From positions 3,968,001 to 4,032,000 of the forward strand of contig NZ_CP027712.1 in NCBI RefSeq assembly GCF_003945765.1: DNA of 64,000 nucleotides. The letters are read 5' to 3'. Within the stretch, counting starts at the first letter, position 1; the number at the start of each line of letters is the position of its first letter. Position numbers and translations under genes: made by a program. Positions 43,641-52,994 of the stretch are shown here, in pieces. Origin of the DNA: Pseudomonas chlororaphis subsp. chlororaphis. GTDB lineage: Bacteria; Pseudomonadota; Gammaproteobacteria; Pseudomonadales; Pseudomonadaceae. The notes below the pieces were generated by a model that was given only the letters and a program-made list of their open reading frames with translations, was not told the origin of the DNA and made no database searches.

Positions 43641-45557
43641 TTAGAAGTCGAGGCTGAGCCCGACGTTGATGCCTTGCTGGGTGAAGTCATCGTCCTTGCG
43701 GATGTTGTAGCTGGCGCGCAAGGCCAGGTCCTGGGTGAGCTTGTGGCTGACCCCGAGGTTCAGGCGGTTGAGGTTGGTCTGCGGGGTGTAGCCTTCCAGG
43801 GTGTAGCGGTTATCCGGCAGGCTGTTGAGGGCCATGGTCAGCTTCTGGGTATCGTCCTCGTATTCCTTTTCGTGGGCGATTTCGCCGAACACCTGGGTTT
43901 GCCGGGTGATCTGGTACTTGCCCTGCAGACCGATGCCCAGGCGCCGCGACGTGCGTTTCTGGTCATCGAAGGTCAGCGCGGTGGAGTCGTTGCCGTCCTC
44001 GGAGTAGCCGTCGACCTTGACCCGCGCATAGTCGGCGCTGATGAACGGCGACAGGTGCCACGGGCTGCTGGCCTGCTGCGCGATGTCGTAGCCCAGGCGA
44101 GCGCTGAAGGCCAGGACATCGCCGCTGGTGTCGCCTTTTTCCCCGCGCTCATTGGGCCCCAGGTCGAATTTGCGCTTGAGGTTGTCGTAGTCCAGGTGCC
44201 CGGCGGTGGCTGCCGCGTCGGCCCACCAGCGGTTTTGCTGGTACTGGACGAAGGCGGTGCCCAGGTAGGTGTTGAGCTTGTAGTCCGAGTCGTTGCTGCC
44301 CGCTTCGAGCTTCTGCCGATAGGCGCCGGCCAGCACGCCGACTCGCCAGGCCTCGTCGAGCCGGTAGCTGCCGCCGATGTTCAGGTTGAAGCCGTTGCCG
44401 TCGGCACTGGCGCCGCTGCGCTGGCTGTCGAAGTCCTGGTGCTGGCCGCCCGCGGCGACAATCGCCCGCCATTGACCCACGCCCTGCCAGTTTTCCCAGT
44501 CGGCCTGCCATTGATTACGCAGCTCATCTTGATGCGCGCGCAGGGTGCCCTGGGCCATTTCCGGGAGCAGGGTTATTTCCCAGGGCGCCGCCAGCAAGGA
44601 GTAAGCGTAATCGGCGATCAGCCGTTGGCCGGCTTCGGTGGGGTGGACCGCGTCGTTGTAGATCAGCTTGCTCGGGTCCGGCGTGGCGCTGTGAATGCCA
44701 TAGCGGGCGTTTTCCGTGCAGCCTTTACCGCTGAAGCAGGTGGTCATCAGGTTCTGATCGGTGGCCAGGCCGAACTGTCCGGGATTGGTGAAGCCCTCTT
44801 TCAAGAGCGCCGGGATGTTGAGGGGAATGACCTCGGCATCGACCGTACGCAACTGGCGAACCAGCTCGCTGTTGAACCGGTTGCTGAGCTGCGAGGTGAA
44901 TGCCTGCAGCGCAGTGCCGTTGAGCAATGGGGTCAGGCCGAGATCCGGCAGCAGCCAGACCATGATATAGCGGGCACCAGCCTGTTGCAGGGCTTGCACG
45001 CTGTCCACCAGGCGGCCGGCCGCGGCGTCGGCCTGGTCGAGACGGGTGGCACCACCCTGGTAGAAGTCGTTGGCGCCACCGGTCAGGTAGTAGAGGGCGT
45101 TCGGGTCGGCGCGAAAGTTGTTCGACGGCAGATAACCGGGGCGACTACGGTCGCCGACAGTCGAAGTGGTGGTGATCGAATCGAGAATCTGGTCGGTACG
45201 GTAGCCGCCGACCGCCCAGTTGTCGCCGTCAGGCAGGCCCTCTCTGGCGCGGGCGGCCGAGGTCGAGCCGGCGAGCTGGTCGGCCGAGAACCCGAGTCTG
45301 GCGCCCAGCAATTGCGGGGCGACAGCGGCATACTCTTCCCCACTGCCGTCCAGGTAGACCGGCCCCGTGCGATTGGTCGCACGATAAGAAGACCCCGCGG
45401 GACCGCCAGGGTCGGCAACCTGCCCGGAACTGCTGAGGCTATCGCCGAAGACTATAAACTTGGAATAGGGAGAGGGAGAGGGAGTTGCGATCGCTTGAGC
45501 GCAGGCCAGGGACAAAAGACTGCTGGCGAGTGGTACGAACAACGTCTTTTTAATCAT
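43641..45557 (-). CDS. estA: GDSL autotransporter esterase EstA
   Basis: 638-residue outer-membrane esterase. Signal peptide ([18 protein letters not shown]...IA), then the GDSL passenger: [12 protein letters not shown] (nucleophile Ser), [10 protein letters not shown] (block III Gly/Asn) and the catalytic Asp-His pair in [11 protein letters not shown]. The last ~270 residues are an autotransporter beta barrel ending GLSLDF. P. aeruginosa EstA (646) has the same plan and affects rhamnolipid and motility. ATG 45557 is preferred; an ATG four codons earlier (45569) is equally plausible as neither has a strong ribosome site. Confidence 0.93.
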   Translation of the reverse strand: MIKKTLFVPLASSLLSLACAQAIATPSPSPYSKFIVFGDSLSSSGQVADPGGPAGSSYRATNRTGPVYLDGSGEEYAAVAPQLLGARLGFSADQLAGSTSAARAREGLPDGDNWAVGGYRTDQILDSITTTSTVGDRSRPGYLPSNNFRADPNALYYLTGGANDFYQGGATRLDQADAAAGRLVDSVQALQQAGARYIMVWLLPDLGLTPLLNGTALQAFTSQLSNRFNSELVRQLRTVDAEVIPLNIPALLKEGFTNPGQFGLATDQNLMTTCFSGKGCTENARYGIHSATPDPSKLIYNDAVHPTEAGQRLIADYAYSLLAAPWEITLLPEMAQGTLRAHQDELRNQWQADWENWQGVGQWRAIVAAGGQHQDFDSQRSGASADGNGFNLNIGGSYRLDEAWRVGVLAGAYRQKLEAGSNDSDYKLNTYLGTAFVQYQQNRWWADAAATAGHLDYDNLKRKFDLGPNERGEKGDTSGDVLAFSARLGYDIAQQASSPWHLSPFISADYARVKVDGYSEDGNDSTALTFDDQKRTSRRLGIGLQGKYQITRQTQVFGEIAHEKEYEDDTQKLTMALNSLPDNRYTLEGYTPQTNLNRLNLGVSHKLTQDLALRASYNIRKDDDFTQQGINVGLSLDF

Positions 45558-46234
45558 AAGCAAGTCCATTTTTCTTGTTGTTTTAGAGAACGAAACGACA
45601 GTACCAAAAACTTTTGTGTTTGAGTTATGGCCATGAGCCATATCGTTCGTTAGCAAAACAATTCAGGGGAGTCATCCCGATACGGCCGATGATCGGCTCC
45701 GCTGTCAGGTGCTCTTGTCAGAGCCCCATGACTGGGTCTTTTACGGTCGGTTATCTTTTTCGGCCGGATGACAATGTCGGTCCATGAGCGCGACTCGCTG
45801 ATAACGAGCCTGTCGCCCTTGAAGACCCTGCCGATTCAAGCCGCCACAATGCACGATCTTGGTCTCGCAAAAAATGAGGGAATGGAGATTCAGATTGTTC
45901 TGAAGAGCGCTGGACAGCAGCAGGTGGCAGCCGACGCCTGCGTCTATACCGAATGGGCCGAAAGCGACTTGAACAAGGCGGCTGGCGCTCACTGAGGCAA
46001 AGGCCCTCCGAGCTGGGCCCGATTTTCCCGTGTCCCCTCCGGTCACCACAACGTAGGGCTGGAGTGACCTTTTTTTGCTGACTAGGGGTAACCGAAGGAA
46101 ACTCGCGGGAGAACCTTCAGCGACACTTCGTAAATAACGAACCATGGGTGAGGAATAATCGATTTTTCTTCACCGCGATCTCCCCACTAGCATGAACCGT
46201 TGGCTCCAGCACACGCCCGGACCGGGAGAACGGC
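45558..46234. other. Long intergenic stretch between estA and terC
   Basis: 677 bases separating divergent estA and terC. Short open frames exist on both strands (e.g. 45768-45995 rightward) but none has a ribosome site, a recognisable domain or convincing codon use. No Dnr, Fur or sigma-54 element was found, and I do not see the conserved core of the yybP-ykoY manganese riboswitch that precedes terC-type genes in some bacteria. GGGCTGGAGTGACC followed by seven T (about 46057-46077) could be a weak terminator-like feature. Confidence 0.5.
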
Positions 46235-47218
46235 ATGCAGTCCCTGCACATCGGCGAACCCTGGATGTGGTTCGCCTTCATCGCCTTCGTTCTGGCCATG
46301 CTGGCCTTGGACCTGTTTGTCCTCGGCGGGCGCAAGGCCCATCGTGTATCGGTACGCGAAGCGTCGTGCTGGGTGATTGCCTGGTCCACGCTGGCGCTGG
46401 CCTTCGCGGGATTGCTCTGGTGGTATCTGCAGGGTGAGTTCGGGCCTGAGATCGCCCAACGCAAGACCCTGGAATTCCTCACCGGCTATCTGATCGAGCA
46501 GTCGCTGTCGATCGACAATATGTTCATCTTCGTGATGATTTTCGGCTACTTTGCCGTGCCGCCGGAGTTGCAGCGCCGGGTGTTGCTGTACGGTGTGCTC
46601 GGGGCGATCGTGATGCGCGCAGCGATGATTTTCGCCGGTGTGTGGCTGGTGTCGCAGTTCGCGTGGCTGCTGTATGCGTTCGGCGTGTTCCTGATCATCA
46701 CCGGGATCAAGATGCTGCTGTTCGCCCATCGGCAGCCCGACCTCGCCAGGAACCCCCTGTTGCGCTGGATACAGGGCCATCTGCGGATCACCAGCGGCTT
46801 TCATGACGAGCATTTTTTCGTCAAGCAGGACGGTCGGCGCTGGGCCACGCCGATGTTCCTGGTGCTGGTGCTGATCGAGGCCAGTGACCTGATGTTCGCG
46901 GTCGACAGCATCCCGGCGATCTTCGCCATCACCACCGACCCGTTCATTGTGTTCACCTCGAACATTTTCGCGATCATGGGCCTGCGCGCCCTGTACTTCC
47001 TGCTGGCCGACATGGCCGAGCGCTTCCACCTGCTCAAGTACGGCCTGGCGATCGTGCTGGTGTTCATCGGCAGCAAGATGACGCTGATGCCCTGGCTGCA
47101 CATGCCGGTGGAATGGTCGCTGGCCACTGTCGGCGGAATCATTCTGGCTTCGGTGCTGCTGAGCCTGATCACCAGTCGCAACAAATCGCCTGACGAGGAC
47201 CGGATGCGCATCCTCTAG
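46235..47218 (+). CDS. TerC/Alx-family membrane protein
   Basis: 327-residue integral membrane protein with nine or so hydrophobic segments. TerC signatures are visible: LALDLFVLGGRKAHRVSVREA, YLIEQSLSIDNMFIFVMIF and EASDLMFAVDSIPAIFAITTDPFIVFTSNIFAIMGLRALYFLL, with the acidic residues proposed to bind metal ions. Members are linked to manganese export or metalation of exported proteins and to tellurite resistance. ATG 46235 has GGGAGAACGGC ahead. Monocistronic. Confidence 0.93.
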   Translation: MQSLHIGEPWMWFAFIAFVLAMLALDLFVLGGRKAHRVSVREASCWVIAWSTLALAFAGLLWWYLQGEFGPEIAQRKTLEFLTGYLIEQSLSIDNMFIFVMIFGYFAVPPELQRRVLLYGVLGAIVMRAAMIFAGVWLVSQFAWLLYAFGVFLIITGIKMLLFAHRQPDLARNPLLRWIQGHLRITSGFHDEHFFVKQDGRRWATPMFLVLVLIEASDLMFAVDSIPAIFAITTDPFIVFTSNIFAIMGLRALYFLLADMAERFHLLKYGLAIVLVFIGSKMTLMPWLHMPVEWSLATVGGIILASVLLSLITSRNKSPDEDRMRIL

Positions 47219-47319
47219 AAGCGCCTGAGCGGCGAACGACGTATTGGACCCGGGCGCCCTGCCTGCTAACGTCAGCGCTAGCGACCCCGTAGCCTCCACC
47301 ACTGACGCTGGACACCGAC

Positions 47320-47991
47320 ATGCCCACTCCCGAATCCACCCTGCTGCACAGCTGGCAGTACAACGCCCAGGCCTGGATCGACGCCATCCGCGGCGGCGCC
47401 ATTCAAAGCCGCGTCGAGGTCACCGACCAGGCGATCCTGCTGGCGGTGCTGGGCCGTCAGCCCGAGCGCGTGCTCGACCTGGGGTGCGGCGAAGGCTGGC
47501 TGTTGCGCGCCCTGGCGCAACGGGGCATCGAGGCGGTCGGGGTGGATGGCGATGCGGCCCTGGTGGAGGCGGCGCGGGCGGCGGGCTCGGCAACGGTGCA
47601 TGTGGCCAGCTATGCAGCGCTGGCGGAAGCGCAAGTAGACATCGGCCGCGACTACGAGCTGATCTGCGCCAACTTCGCCCTGCTGCACCAGGACATCATC
47701 CCGCTGCTGGCCGCCATGCACGCCCTGCTCGCCCCGGGCGGCGCGCTGGCGATCCAGACCCTGCACCCCTGGAGCGCCGCGGCCGGCGACTACCAGGATG
47801 GCTGGCGCGAAGAGACCTTCGCCGGGCTCAAGGGCCAGTGGCAACCCATGCCCTGGTACTTCCGCACCCTGTCCAGCTGGCTCAACGCCCTGGACATGGC
47901 CGGCTTCCAGCTCGCCAGCCTGCACGAACCGCAGCACCCACAAAGCCCGGTGCCACAGTCGTTGCTGTTGGTGGCCGAGCGGCGCGGATAA
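47320..47991 (+). CDS. Class I SAM-dependent methyltransferase
   Basis: 223-residue methyltransferase. Motif I VLDLGCGEGWLLRALA (SAM binding), acidic loop VGVDGDAALVEAA, motif IV ICANFALLH and motif VI LLAPGGALAIQTLHP are in order. The C-terminal part has aromatic residues (WYFRTLSSWLNALDMAGF) for substrate binding. Substrate unknown; no partner gene in operon distance. Confidence 0.9.
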   Translation: MPTPESTLLHSWQYNAQAWIDAIRGGAIQSRVEVTDQAILLAVLGRQPERVLDLGCGEGWLLRALAQRGIEAVGVDGDAALVEAARAAGSATVHVASYAALAEAQVDIGRDYELICANFALLHQDIIPLLAAMHALLAPGGALAIQTLHPWSAAAGDYQDGWREETFAGLKGQWQPMPWYFRTLSSWLNALDMAGFQLASLHEPQHPQSPVPQSLLLVAERRG

Positions 47992-48075
47992 GCGCTATCC
48001 GGCTGACTGACGCGACGTAGCGGTTACAGGCCTGCAGTCAGAGTCGCGAGTGCGGTAAAGGGCCACAACCCTTAT

Positions 48076-48576
48076 CTAGATCGGGAGAACGAACCGGCGC
48101 TCGGCTCCCGCCTTGCCGTCTTCTGCGGGCTGCTCCGGCAAGAACCCGCAGCGTTCCACGACCTTGGTCGAGCCGAGATTTTCCGGGTAGACATAAGCCA
48201 CCAGCTGCGTCAGTTGCCAGCGCGTCCGCGCTTGCTCGATCAGTTGCCGCAGCGCCTGTGTCGCAAGCCCCTGGCCGCAGGCGCTTTGGGCAATCCGATA
48301 GCCGACTTCGGCGGAGCGCTGCGCGGTATCGATGTTTTTCAGGTTGGCGCGACCGATGATGTTTCCGCTGCAATCCTCGATCACCCAGGGGTGCCAGGTG
48401 CCGGCCGCGAAAGCGGCCAGATAGCCCTCGATATGCTCGGCGACGCCCTGCAACGAATAAAAGGCCGGGGCGCGCGCCTCGATATGGGATTCGAACCACT
48501 CACGGTTCCGGGTTTCGAACGCCAGCAGCGCTTGCGTATCGGTACGGCTTAGCTCGCGCATTTTGAATGGCGGCAT
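48076..48576 (-). CDS. GNAT-family N-acetyltransferase (RimJ-like)
   Basis: 166-residue acetyltransferase of the RimJ/RimL type. Start region MPPFKMRELSRTD; acetyl-CoA site QSACGQGLATQALRQLIEQAR (Q-x-x-G-x-G/A), then LVAYVYPENLGSTKVVERCGF. ATG 48576 follows AGAGGTGTGT; a GTG two codons upstream is less likely. Substrate could be a ribosomal protein N-terminus or a small amine; not resolved. Confidence 0.9.
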   Translation of the reverse strand: MPPFKMRELSRTDTQALLAFETRNREWFESHIEARAPAFYSLQGVAEHIEGYLAAFAAGTWHPWVIEDCSGNIIGRANLKNIDTAQRSAEVGYRIAQSACGQGLATQALRQLIEQARTRWQLTQLVAYVYPENLGSTKVVERCGFLPEQPAEDGKAGAERRFVLPI

Positions 48577-48777
48577 ACACACCTCTGCTTTTTTTCATGG
48601 GTAACTGCAAGGACTTGCCCACCTGTTGGCCGTTCCTGCAGGAACTTCAGGGTACGGGCCAGGTCGATAGGAGCCCCTTCATCGGTCATGACGGGACACT
48701 GAACAAACCCCAGCCGAGCAGCGCTGAAGGCCTGCTTTACGCCAGTGCCGTCGATGATCAACCGAGTCTGCCCCCTG

Positions 48778-49542
48778 ATGCCAACCAAGAGTTTTCTGCC
48801 GGGTCTGATCCTGGCGCTCTGCGCAGCCGCGTCGCATTGTTCGGTTGCGGCCGAGCGCAAAGCCTCTCAGCAAAGCAACAACGCTTCAACAACCCTGATT
48901 GAATCCGCCTCGCAGCAGTATGCAGATGGCCAGTTGGACCGGGCCGCTGCCACGCTGGAGCGTGCCCTGCATATCCAGCCGAACAATCCCGCGACGCTGC
49001 ACTACCTCGGTGTGTTGCGCCTTCAGCAAGGGCAGTATCAGCAGGCTGAAGCGCTGGCGACGCGCTCCAACATGCGGGTTGGTCGCAACCTCGCGTTACG
49101 CAATCGCAACCTCCAATTGATCCAGGCAGCGCAGAAGGCCCTGGCGTCGAATACCCCACCCAACGCCGACGAGCGTCTGGTTGCAGTACGGGAGGGCCTG
49201 GAAGAAGAGGTTAAAAGGCGCCGTGAAGCAGAAACTGTCGCGGCTGAGCAGCCCACGCCGGACACTGAACGCCGCCCTGAGCCCCTCACTCGCGAAGCGG
49301 CGGAGAACACAGCGAACTGGCCGACGGGTGACAGGCCAAGTCCCGAAGGGCAACTGCGAATGACTTCCGCCGAGCCAGCCCCCAGGTACGAGGAGATTGA
49401 AATTCCCCGTGGCCATCGGCCGCCTCCAGGTAAATGTCGAATCTGGTTTCCCGATCGTCCGCCGGGGCATCAGCCCAAACCCGGCAAATGCAAGAAGCTG
49501 CGCGATCGGGTTCCGTCCGGAGCCTACCTGGTGCAGGGTTGA
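48778..49542 (+). CDS. Periplasmic TPR-containing protein
   Basis: 254-residue exported protein. Signal peptide (MPTKSFLPGLILALCAAASHCSVA), a TPR pair (ASQQYADGQLDRAAATLERALHIQPNNPATLHYLGVLRLQQGQY split across residues ~30-85), a charged, disordered middle and a C-terminal Pro/Gly/Cys motif RPPPGKCRIWFPDRPPGHQP repeated as PKPGKCKKLRDRVP, seen in many proteobacterial envelope proteins. Ribosome site is weak. Role unknown. Confidence 0.8.
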   Translation: MPTKSFLPGLILALCAAASHCSVAAERKASQQSNNASTTLIESASQQYADGQLDRAAATLERALHIQPNNPATLHYLGVLRLQQGQYQQAEALATRSNMRVGRNLALRNRNLQLIQAAQKALASNTPPNADERLVAVREGLEEEVKRRREAETVAAEQPTPDTERRPEPLTREAAENTANWPTGDRPSPEGQLRMTSAEPAPRYEEIEIPRGHRPPPGKCRIWFPDRPPGHQPKPGKCKKLRDRVPSGAYLVQG

Positions 49543-49618
49543 GTTTCCGAGTACCTGCTTCTGACCGCTCTCTGCCGATCATGCATGACACACAGGAAAA
49601 TCGGGATCGCTTCACACC

Positions 49619-50521
49619 TCAGGCCTCGCCCCCCAAGGCATCACCTTCAACCTTCTCCAGGGCCAGGGCTTCGAACAGCACCTGCTGCAGAATGGCAAAG
49701 AAACAGCTGATATGAGCCTGCTTCAAGGCCTGTGGCCGGGTCACCAGGTAGACCTCCATATCAGGAAGCTGGAGCTGCGGGAACAAGCCGACCAGGTCCT
49801 GCGCCAGAACACGCGGCAGTACCGCCACCCCCAGGCCACGCCGCACCGCGTCCAGCTGCAGGGCGAACGAGTTCACGCTGATCTGCGCGCGCTCCAGGCC
49901 GGCGGCCTTGGCCGCGCGCACTTGCGGCAGCATGTCCAGCGGCGGCAGCAGGCCGATATTGACGGCCGTGGCCGGCGTCACCTGTGGAAACCGCCGCAGA
50001 TAATCCGCAGCGGCGAAGACCCCGTAGGCGAGCCGGCCCATGGGTCGATAAATCAATGACGGCTCGCCCAGGTGCGCGGTGCGCACCGCGATGTCGGCCA
50101 CGCCGCGCACGATCTTGTGAAAGTCGGCGGCCACCAGCAATTCCACCGTGCAACGCGGGTGAAGCGCGGTGAAACGACTCGCAGCTTCCAGCACGCACGA
50201 CGCAAAACCCTCCCCCGCACTGACCAGGACACTGCCCGACAGCTCGCTGTCCAGCGCGGACATACCAGTCACGGTTTGCCGCCTCAAGCCCGCTTCCGCC
50301 GCCTGGGCGACTTCCACCAGGGACTGGCCCCGCGAGGTCAACCGGCATCCTTCGACACCGCGTTCGACGAGCGGCTCGCCCAGGGCCTCCTCAAGCTGGG
50401 TCAACCGACGGGACACGGTAGACGCCGCGATCCCCAGCAACTGGCCCGCCTGCAGAAAACTGCCACGCCGCGAGACGGCCAACAACAGGCGAAGATCGTC
50501 CCAATTCGCTTCCGACACCAT
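49619..50521 (-). CDS. LysR-family transcriptional regulator
   Basis: 300-residue LysR protein. N-terminal helix-turn-helix (WDDLRLLLAVSRRGSFLQAGQLLGIAASTVSRRLTQLE), then a periplasmic-binding-protein-like effector domain (SVLVSAGEGFASCVLEAA...). It is divergent from the NTF2-like and SDR genes at 50629-52113 with 107 bases between, the usual arrangement for a LysR and its target. Confidence 0.93.
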   Translation of the reverse strand: MVSEANWDDLRLLLAVSRRGSFLQAGQLLGIAASTVSRRLTQLEEALGEPLVERGVEGCRLTSRGQSLVEVAQAAEAGLRRQTVTGMSALDSELSGSVLVSAGEGFASCVLEAASRFTALHPRCTVELLVAADFHKIVRGVADIAVRTAHLGEPSLIYRPMGRLAYGVFAAADYLRRFPQVTPATAVNIGLLPPLDMLPQVRAAKAAGLERAQISVNSFALQLDAVRRGLGVAVLPRVLAQDLVGLFPQLQLPDMEVYLVTRPQALKQAHISCFFAILQQVLFEALALEKVEGDALGGEA

Positions 50522-50628
50522 GTTTCATCTGCTCCCTGGTTTGCATATATGCAAAGCCATTATGCAGGAGTCGCTGTTTTTCGAGAGGGGGCTCGACGGT
50601 ATATCTACAGGCCCTGGAAACGACTGGA

Positions 50629-51057
50629 ATGGACTGTATGCCGATTGGCCCCAACGACTATGCGCAACACGCCGCCAATGCCTTCAACCGCCGCGATGTG
50701 GAGGCGCTGCTGGCGCTGGTGAGCGAAAACTTCACCTACCTCGATGGCATGGGGATACAAGTGGGCCGCGAGGCCATGCGCCAACGAGAAACCGCGTTGT
50801 TCGAAGCCTTCCCCGATGCCCACGTGATCTTCAACCCGTTCGCCGTCGGGGCCGATCGTCTGGCGCTGACGGCCATGCTGAGCGGCACCTTTGCAGCGCC
50901 CCTGGTGCTGCCGGACCGGGTGCTTGCGCCCCATGGACGCTTTATTGCCGTGCACTACGCCGCACACTTCACCTTCAAGGACGGGTTGGCCATCCATCAA
51001 GAGGTGTTCTTCGACAGCGCGGTGTTGATGCCGTCAGCCGAACCGAGTGAGGGTTGA
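50629..51057 (+). CDS. SnoaL/NTF2-like protein
   Basis: 142-residue small alpha+beta protein of the SnoaL-like polyketide-cyclase/NTF2 fold: AANAFNRRDVEALLALVSENFTYLD, GREAMRQRETALFEAFPDAH and HYAAHFTFKDGLAIHQEVFFD. Members are isomerases, cyclases or binding proteins. It ends 3 bases before the SDR gene and is divergent from a LysR regulator. Start may be 50629 or, three codons later, 50638. Confidence 0.85.
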   Translation: MDCMPIGPNDYAQHAANAFNRRDVEALLALVSENFTYLDGMGIQVGREAMRQRETALFEAFPDAHVIFNPFAVGADRLALTAMLSGTFAAPLVLPDRVLAPHGRFIAVHYAAHFTFKDGLAIHQEVFFDSAVLMPSAEPSEG

Positions 51058-51060
51058 ACC

Positions 51061-52113
51061 ATGCGTCGTGCATTCGTGACTGGCGCCACCGGTTTGCTGG
51101 GCAACAACCTGGTGCGTGAATTGCTCGCGCGTGGCTGCGCGGTCAAGGCCCTGGTGCGCTCGAGGGCCAAGGGTGAACAGCAGTTCAAGAACCTGTCGGG
51201 CGTGGAACTGGTCGTTGGCGACATGGGCGATGTCGAGGCCTTCGCCGCGGCCCTGGGAGGCTGCGATACGGTGTTTCACACCGCGGCGTTCTTTCGCGAC
51301 AACTACAAGGGCGGCAGCCACTGGCAGGAACTGGAAAAGATCAATGTCATCGGCACCCGGGAACTGCTCGAGCAGGCCTACCGCGCCGGTATCCGCCGGT
51401 TCATCCATACGTCCTCGATTGCCGTGCTCGACGGCGCGCCTGGCAGCTCCATCGATGAGACCTGCCTGCGCGCCGACGCCAACGCGGATGGCTACTACCG
51501 CAGCAAGATCCTCGCCGACCGTGCCGTCCTGGCGTTCCTCGAGGCCCATCCCAAGATGCAGGCCTGCATGGTCCTGCCGGGCTGGATGTGGGGCCCTGGC
51601 GACCTGGGCCCGACCTCCTCGGGGCAGTTGGTCAACGATGTCCTGCACGGCAAGTTGCCCGGGCTGATCCCCGGCAGCTTTTCCGTCGTCGATGCCCGCG
51701 ATGTGGCCTTGGCGCAGATTGCCGCGGCCAGGCACGGGCGCAGCGGTGAACGCTATCTGGCGGCGGGCCGGCATATGACCATGGCCGAGCTGATGCCTGT
51801 ACTCGGGCGTATCGCGGGGGTCAAGACCCCTGCTCGCTACGTGCCGCTGCCCCTTCTCTACACCCTGGCGGCGATGCAAGAGGTCTACGCGCGCCTGACC
51901 GGCAAACCCATCCTGCTGAGCATGGCCACCCTGCGCCTGCTGGTACGGGAGAAGGATCGCAGCCGTTTCAACCACCGCAAGAGCGCACAAGAACTGGGCC
52001 TGAACTTTCGAGCGCTGGAGCTGACGATCACCGACACCGTGGCGTGGTACCGCGACCGCGACTGGTTTGAAACCCAGGGTGCAAGACACACCCGCGCCAT
52101 GGCCGAAGACTGA
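51061..52113 (+). CDS. Extended SDR NAD-dependent epimerase/reductase
   Basis: 350-residue extended short-chain dehydrogenase. N-terminal NAD(P) motif TGATGLLGNNL, catalytic Ser-Tyr-Lys in HTSSIAV and DGYYRSKILAD, and the PGWMWGPGD block. Resembles dihydroflavonol-4-reductase-like and sterol dehydrogenase-like enzymes. Co-transcribed with the NTF2-like gene upstream; substrate unknown. Confidence 0.9.
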   Translation: MRRAFVTGATGLLGNNLVRELLARGCAVKALVRSRAKGEQQFKNLSGVELVVGDMGDVEAFAAALGGCDTVFHTAAFFRDNYKGGSHWQELEKINVIGTRELLEQAYRAGIRRFIHTSSIAVLDGAPGSSIDETCLRADANADGYYRSKILADRAVLAFLEAHPKMQACMVLPGWMWGPGDLGPTSSGQLVNDVLHGKLPGLIPGSFSVVDARDVALAQIAAARHGRSGERYLAAGRHMTMAELMPVLGRIAGVKTPARYVPLPLLYTLAAMQEVYARLTGKPILLSMATLRLLVREKDRSRFNHRKSAQELGLNFRALELTITDTVAWYRDRDWFETQGARHTRAMAED

Positions 52114-52265
52114 CTTGTTGCCGATGGCGTGACCCTCGAGCCCCAAAGCCGCTGGTCTCGCCTCGCCTTGCTGCGGTTTCGCGCCTGTACCCGAGAGATA
52201 CTTCGAGTGCCCGCGAACGCGCTTCGCGTACCCTCTCCACACTCTCCTCAAGGACGTAAAAGACT

Positions 52266-52832
52266 GTGAACAGGGAAATCATCCTGATGCGCCACGGCCA
52301 GCCAAAGCTGGCCGCCACCGACAAACTGTCCGCGCTCGATATGAAGGGCTGGATCGAACACTACAACCGCTGCGAAATCACCCAACAACCCGTCCCGCAG
52401 GCCAGCCTGCAACTCGCCGCCACCGCCAGGATGATTGTCTCCAGCAACGCGCCGCGGGCGCTGACCTCTGTCCAGGCGCTGGGCCTGAAACCCGCCCTGG
52501 TCGACGCGTTTTTCAGTGAAGCGCAACTGCCTTACGGACGCTGGAAACGGCCACGGCTATCGCCGTTTACCTGGGCATTTATCCTTCGGGTCCTGTGGTT
52601 GTGCGGTTACTCGCCCAGCGTCGAATCCGCCGCCACCGCAAGGACCCGCGCCAGCACCGCCGCGCAACGCCTTCAAGCCCTCACCAGCACTGGACCGGTT
52701 CTGCTGCTCGGCCATGGCTTCATGAACCGACTGATCGCCAGGCAACTGAAGGCACAGGGATGGACTCGCCAGACACCTAATGGCGGCAGCCACTATTGGA
52801 GTGCGACGGTGTATCGGTATGGTGGGGGTTAG
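52266..52832 (+). CDS. Histidine phosphatase family protein
   Basis: 188-residue phosphoglycerate-mutase-like phosphatase. RHG motif (ILMRHGQPK) gives the phospho-accepting His; a second catalytic His is in VLLLGHGFMNR. It is shorter than mutases and likely a phosphatase of the SixA/AlpA type. Start is GTG 52266 with AAGGACG ahead; no suitable ATG is in frame. Confidence 0.88.
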   Translation: MNREIILMRHGQPKLAATDKLSALDMKGWIEHYNRCEITQQPVPQASLQLAATARMIVSSNAPRALTSVQALGLKPALVDAFFSEAQLPYGRWKRPRLSPFTWAFILRVLWLCGYSPSVESAATARTRASTAAQRLQALTSTGPVLLLGHGFMNRLIARQLKAQGWTRQTPNGGSHYWSATVYRYGGG

Positions 52833-52871
52833 GTGGTGGCCGGCGGAGCATTCCGGGCGTTCAATCCATGG

Positions 52872-52994
52872 CTATTTTTTCCCACAGGTTTCCACCTCCT
52901 CCTGGCGAGTCAACGCGGTGTCGATGCCCAGCCGGTAACGGCAGTAGTCGATGATCCAGCGTCGCTCCTGCCCGGTGAGGCGCTCGACTCTCGC
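52872..52994 (-). pseudogene. Possible gene remnant directly after the AraC stop
   Basis: Forty open codons follow the AraC stop in the same frame and end at TAG. They read VERLTGQERRWIIDYCRYRL and on, with good local codon use, but no start codon lies in them. This may be the tail of a lost gene joined here by deletion, or a readthrough extension. No family recognised. Confidence 0.35.

Noticed and set aside
45741..46145. Leftward open frame of 134 codons between estA and terC
   Set aside because: No ribosome site, no recognisable domain and poor codon use; another short frame lies on the opposite strand over the same bases.
46000..46234. Possible yybP-ykoY manganese riboswitch before terC
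   Set aside because: TerC-type genes often have it, but I could not find the conserved GGGGAGUA-type core; only short G-rich stretches are present.
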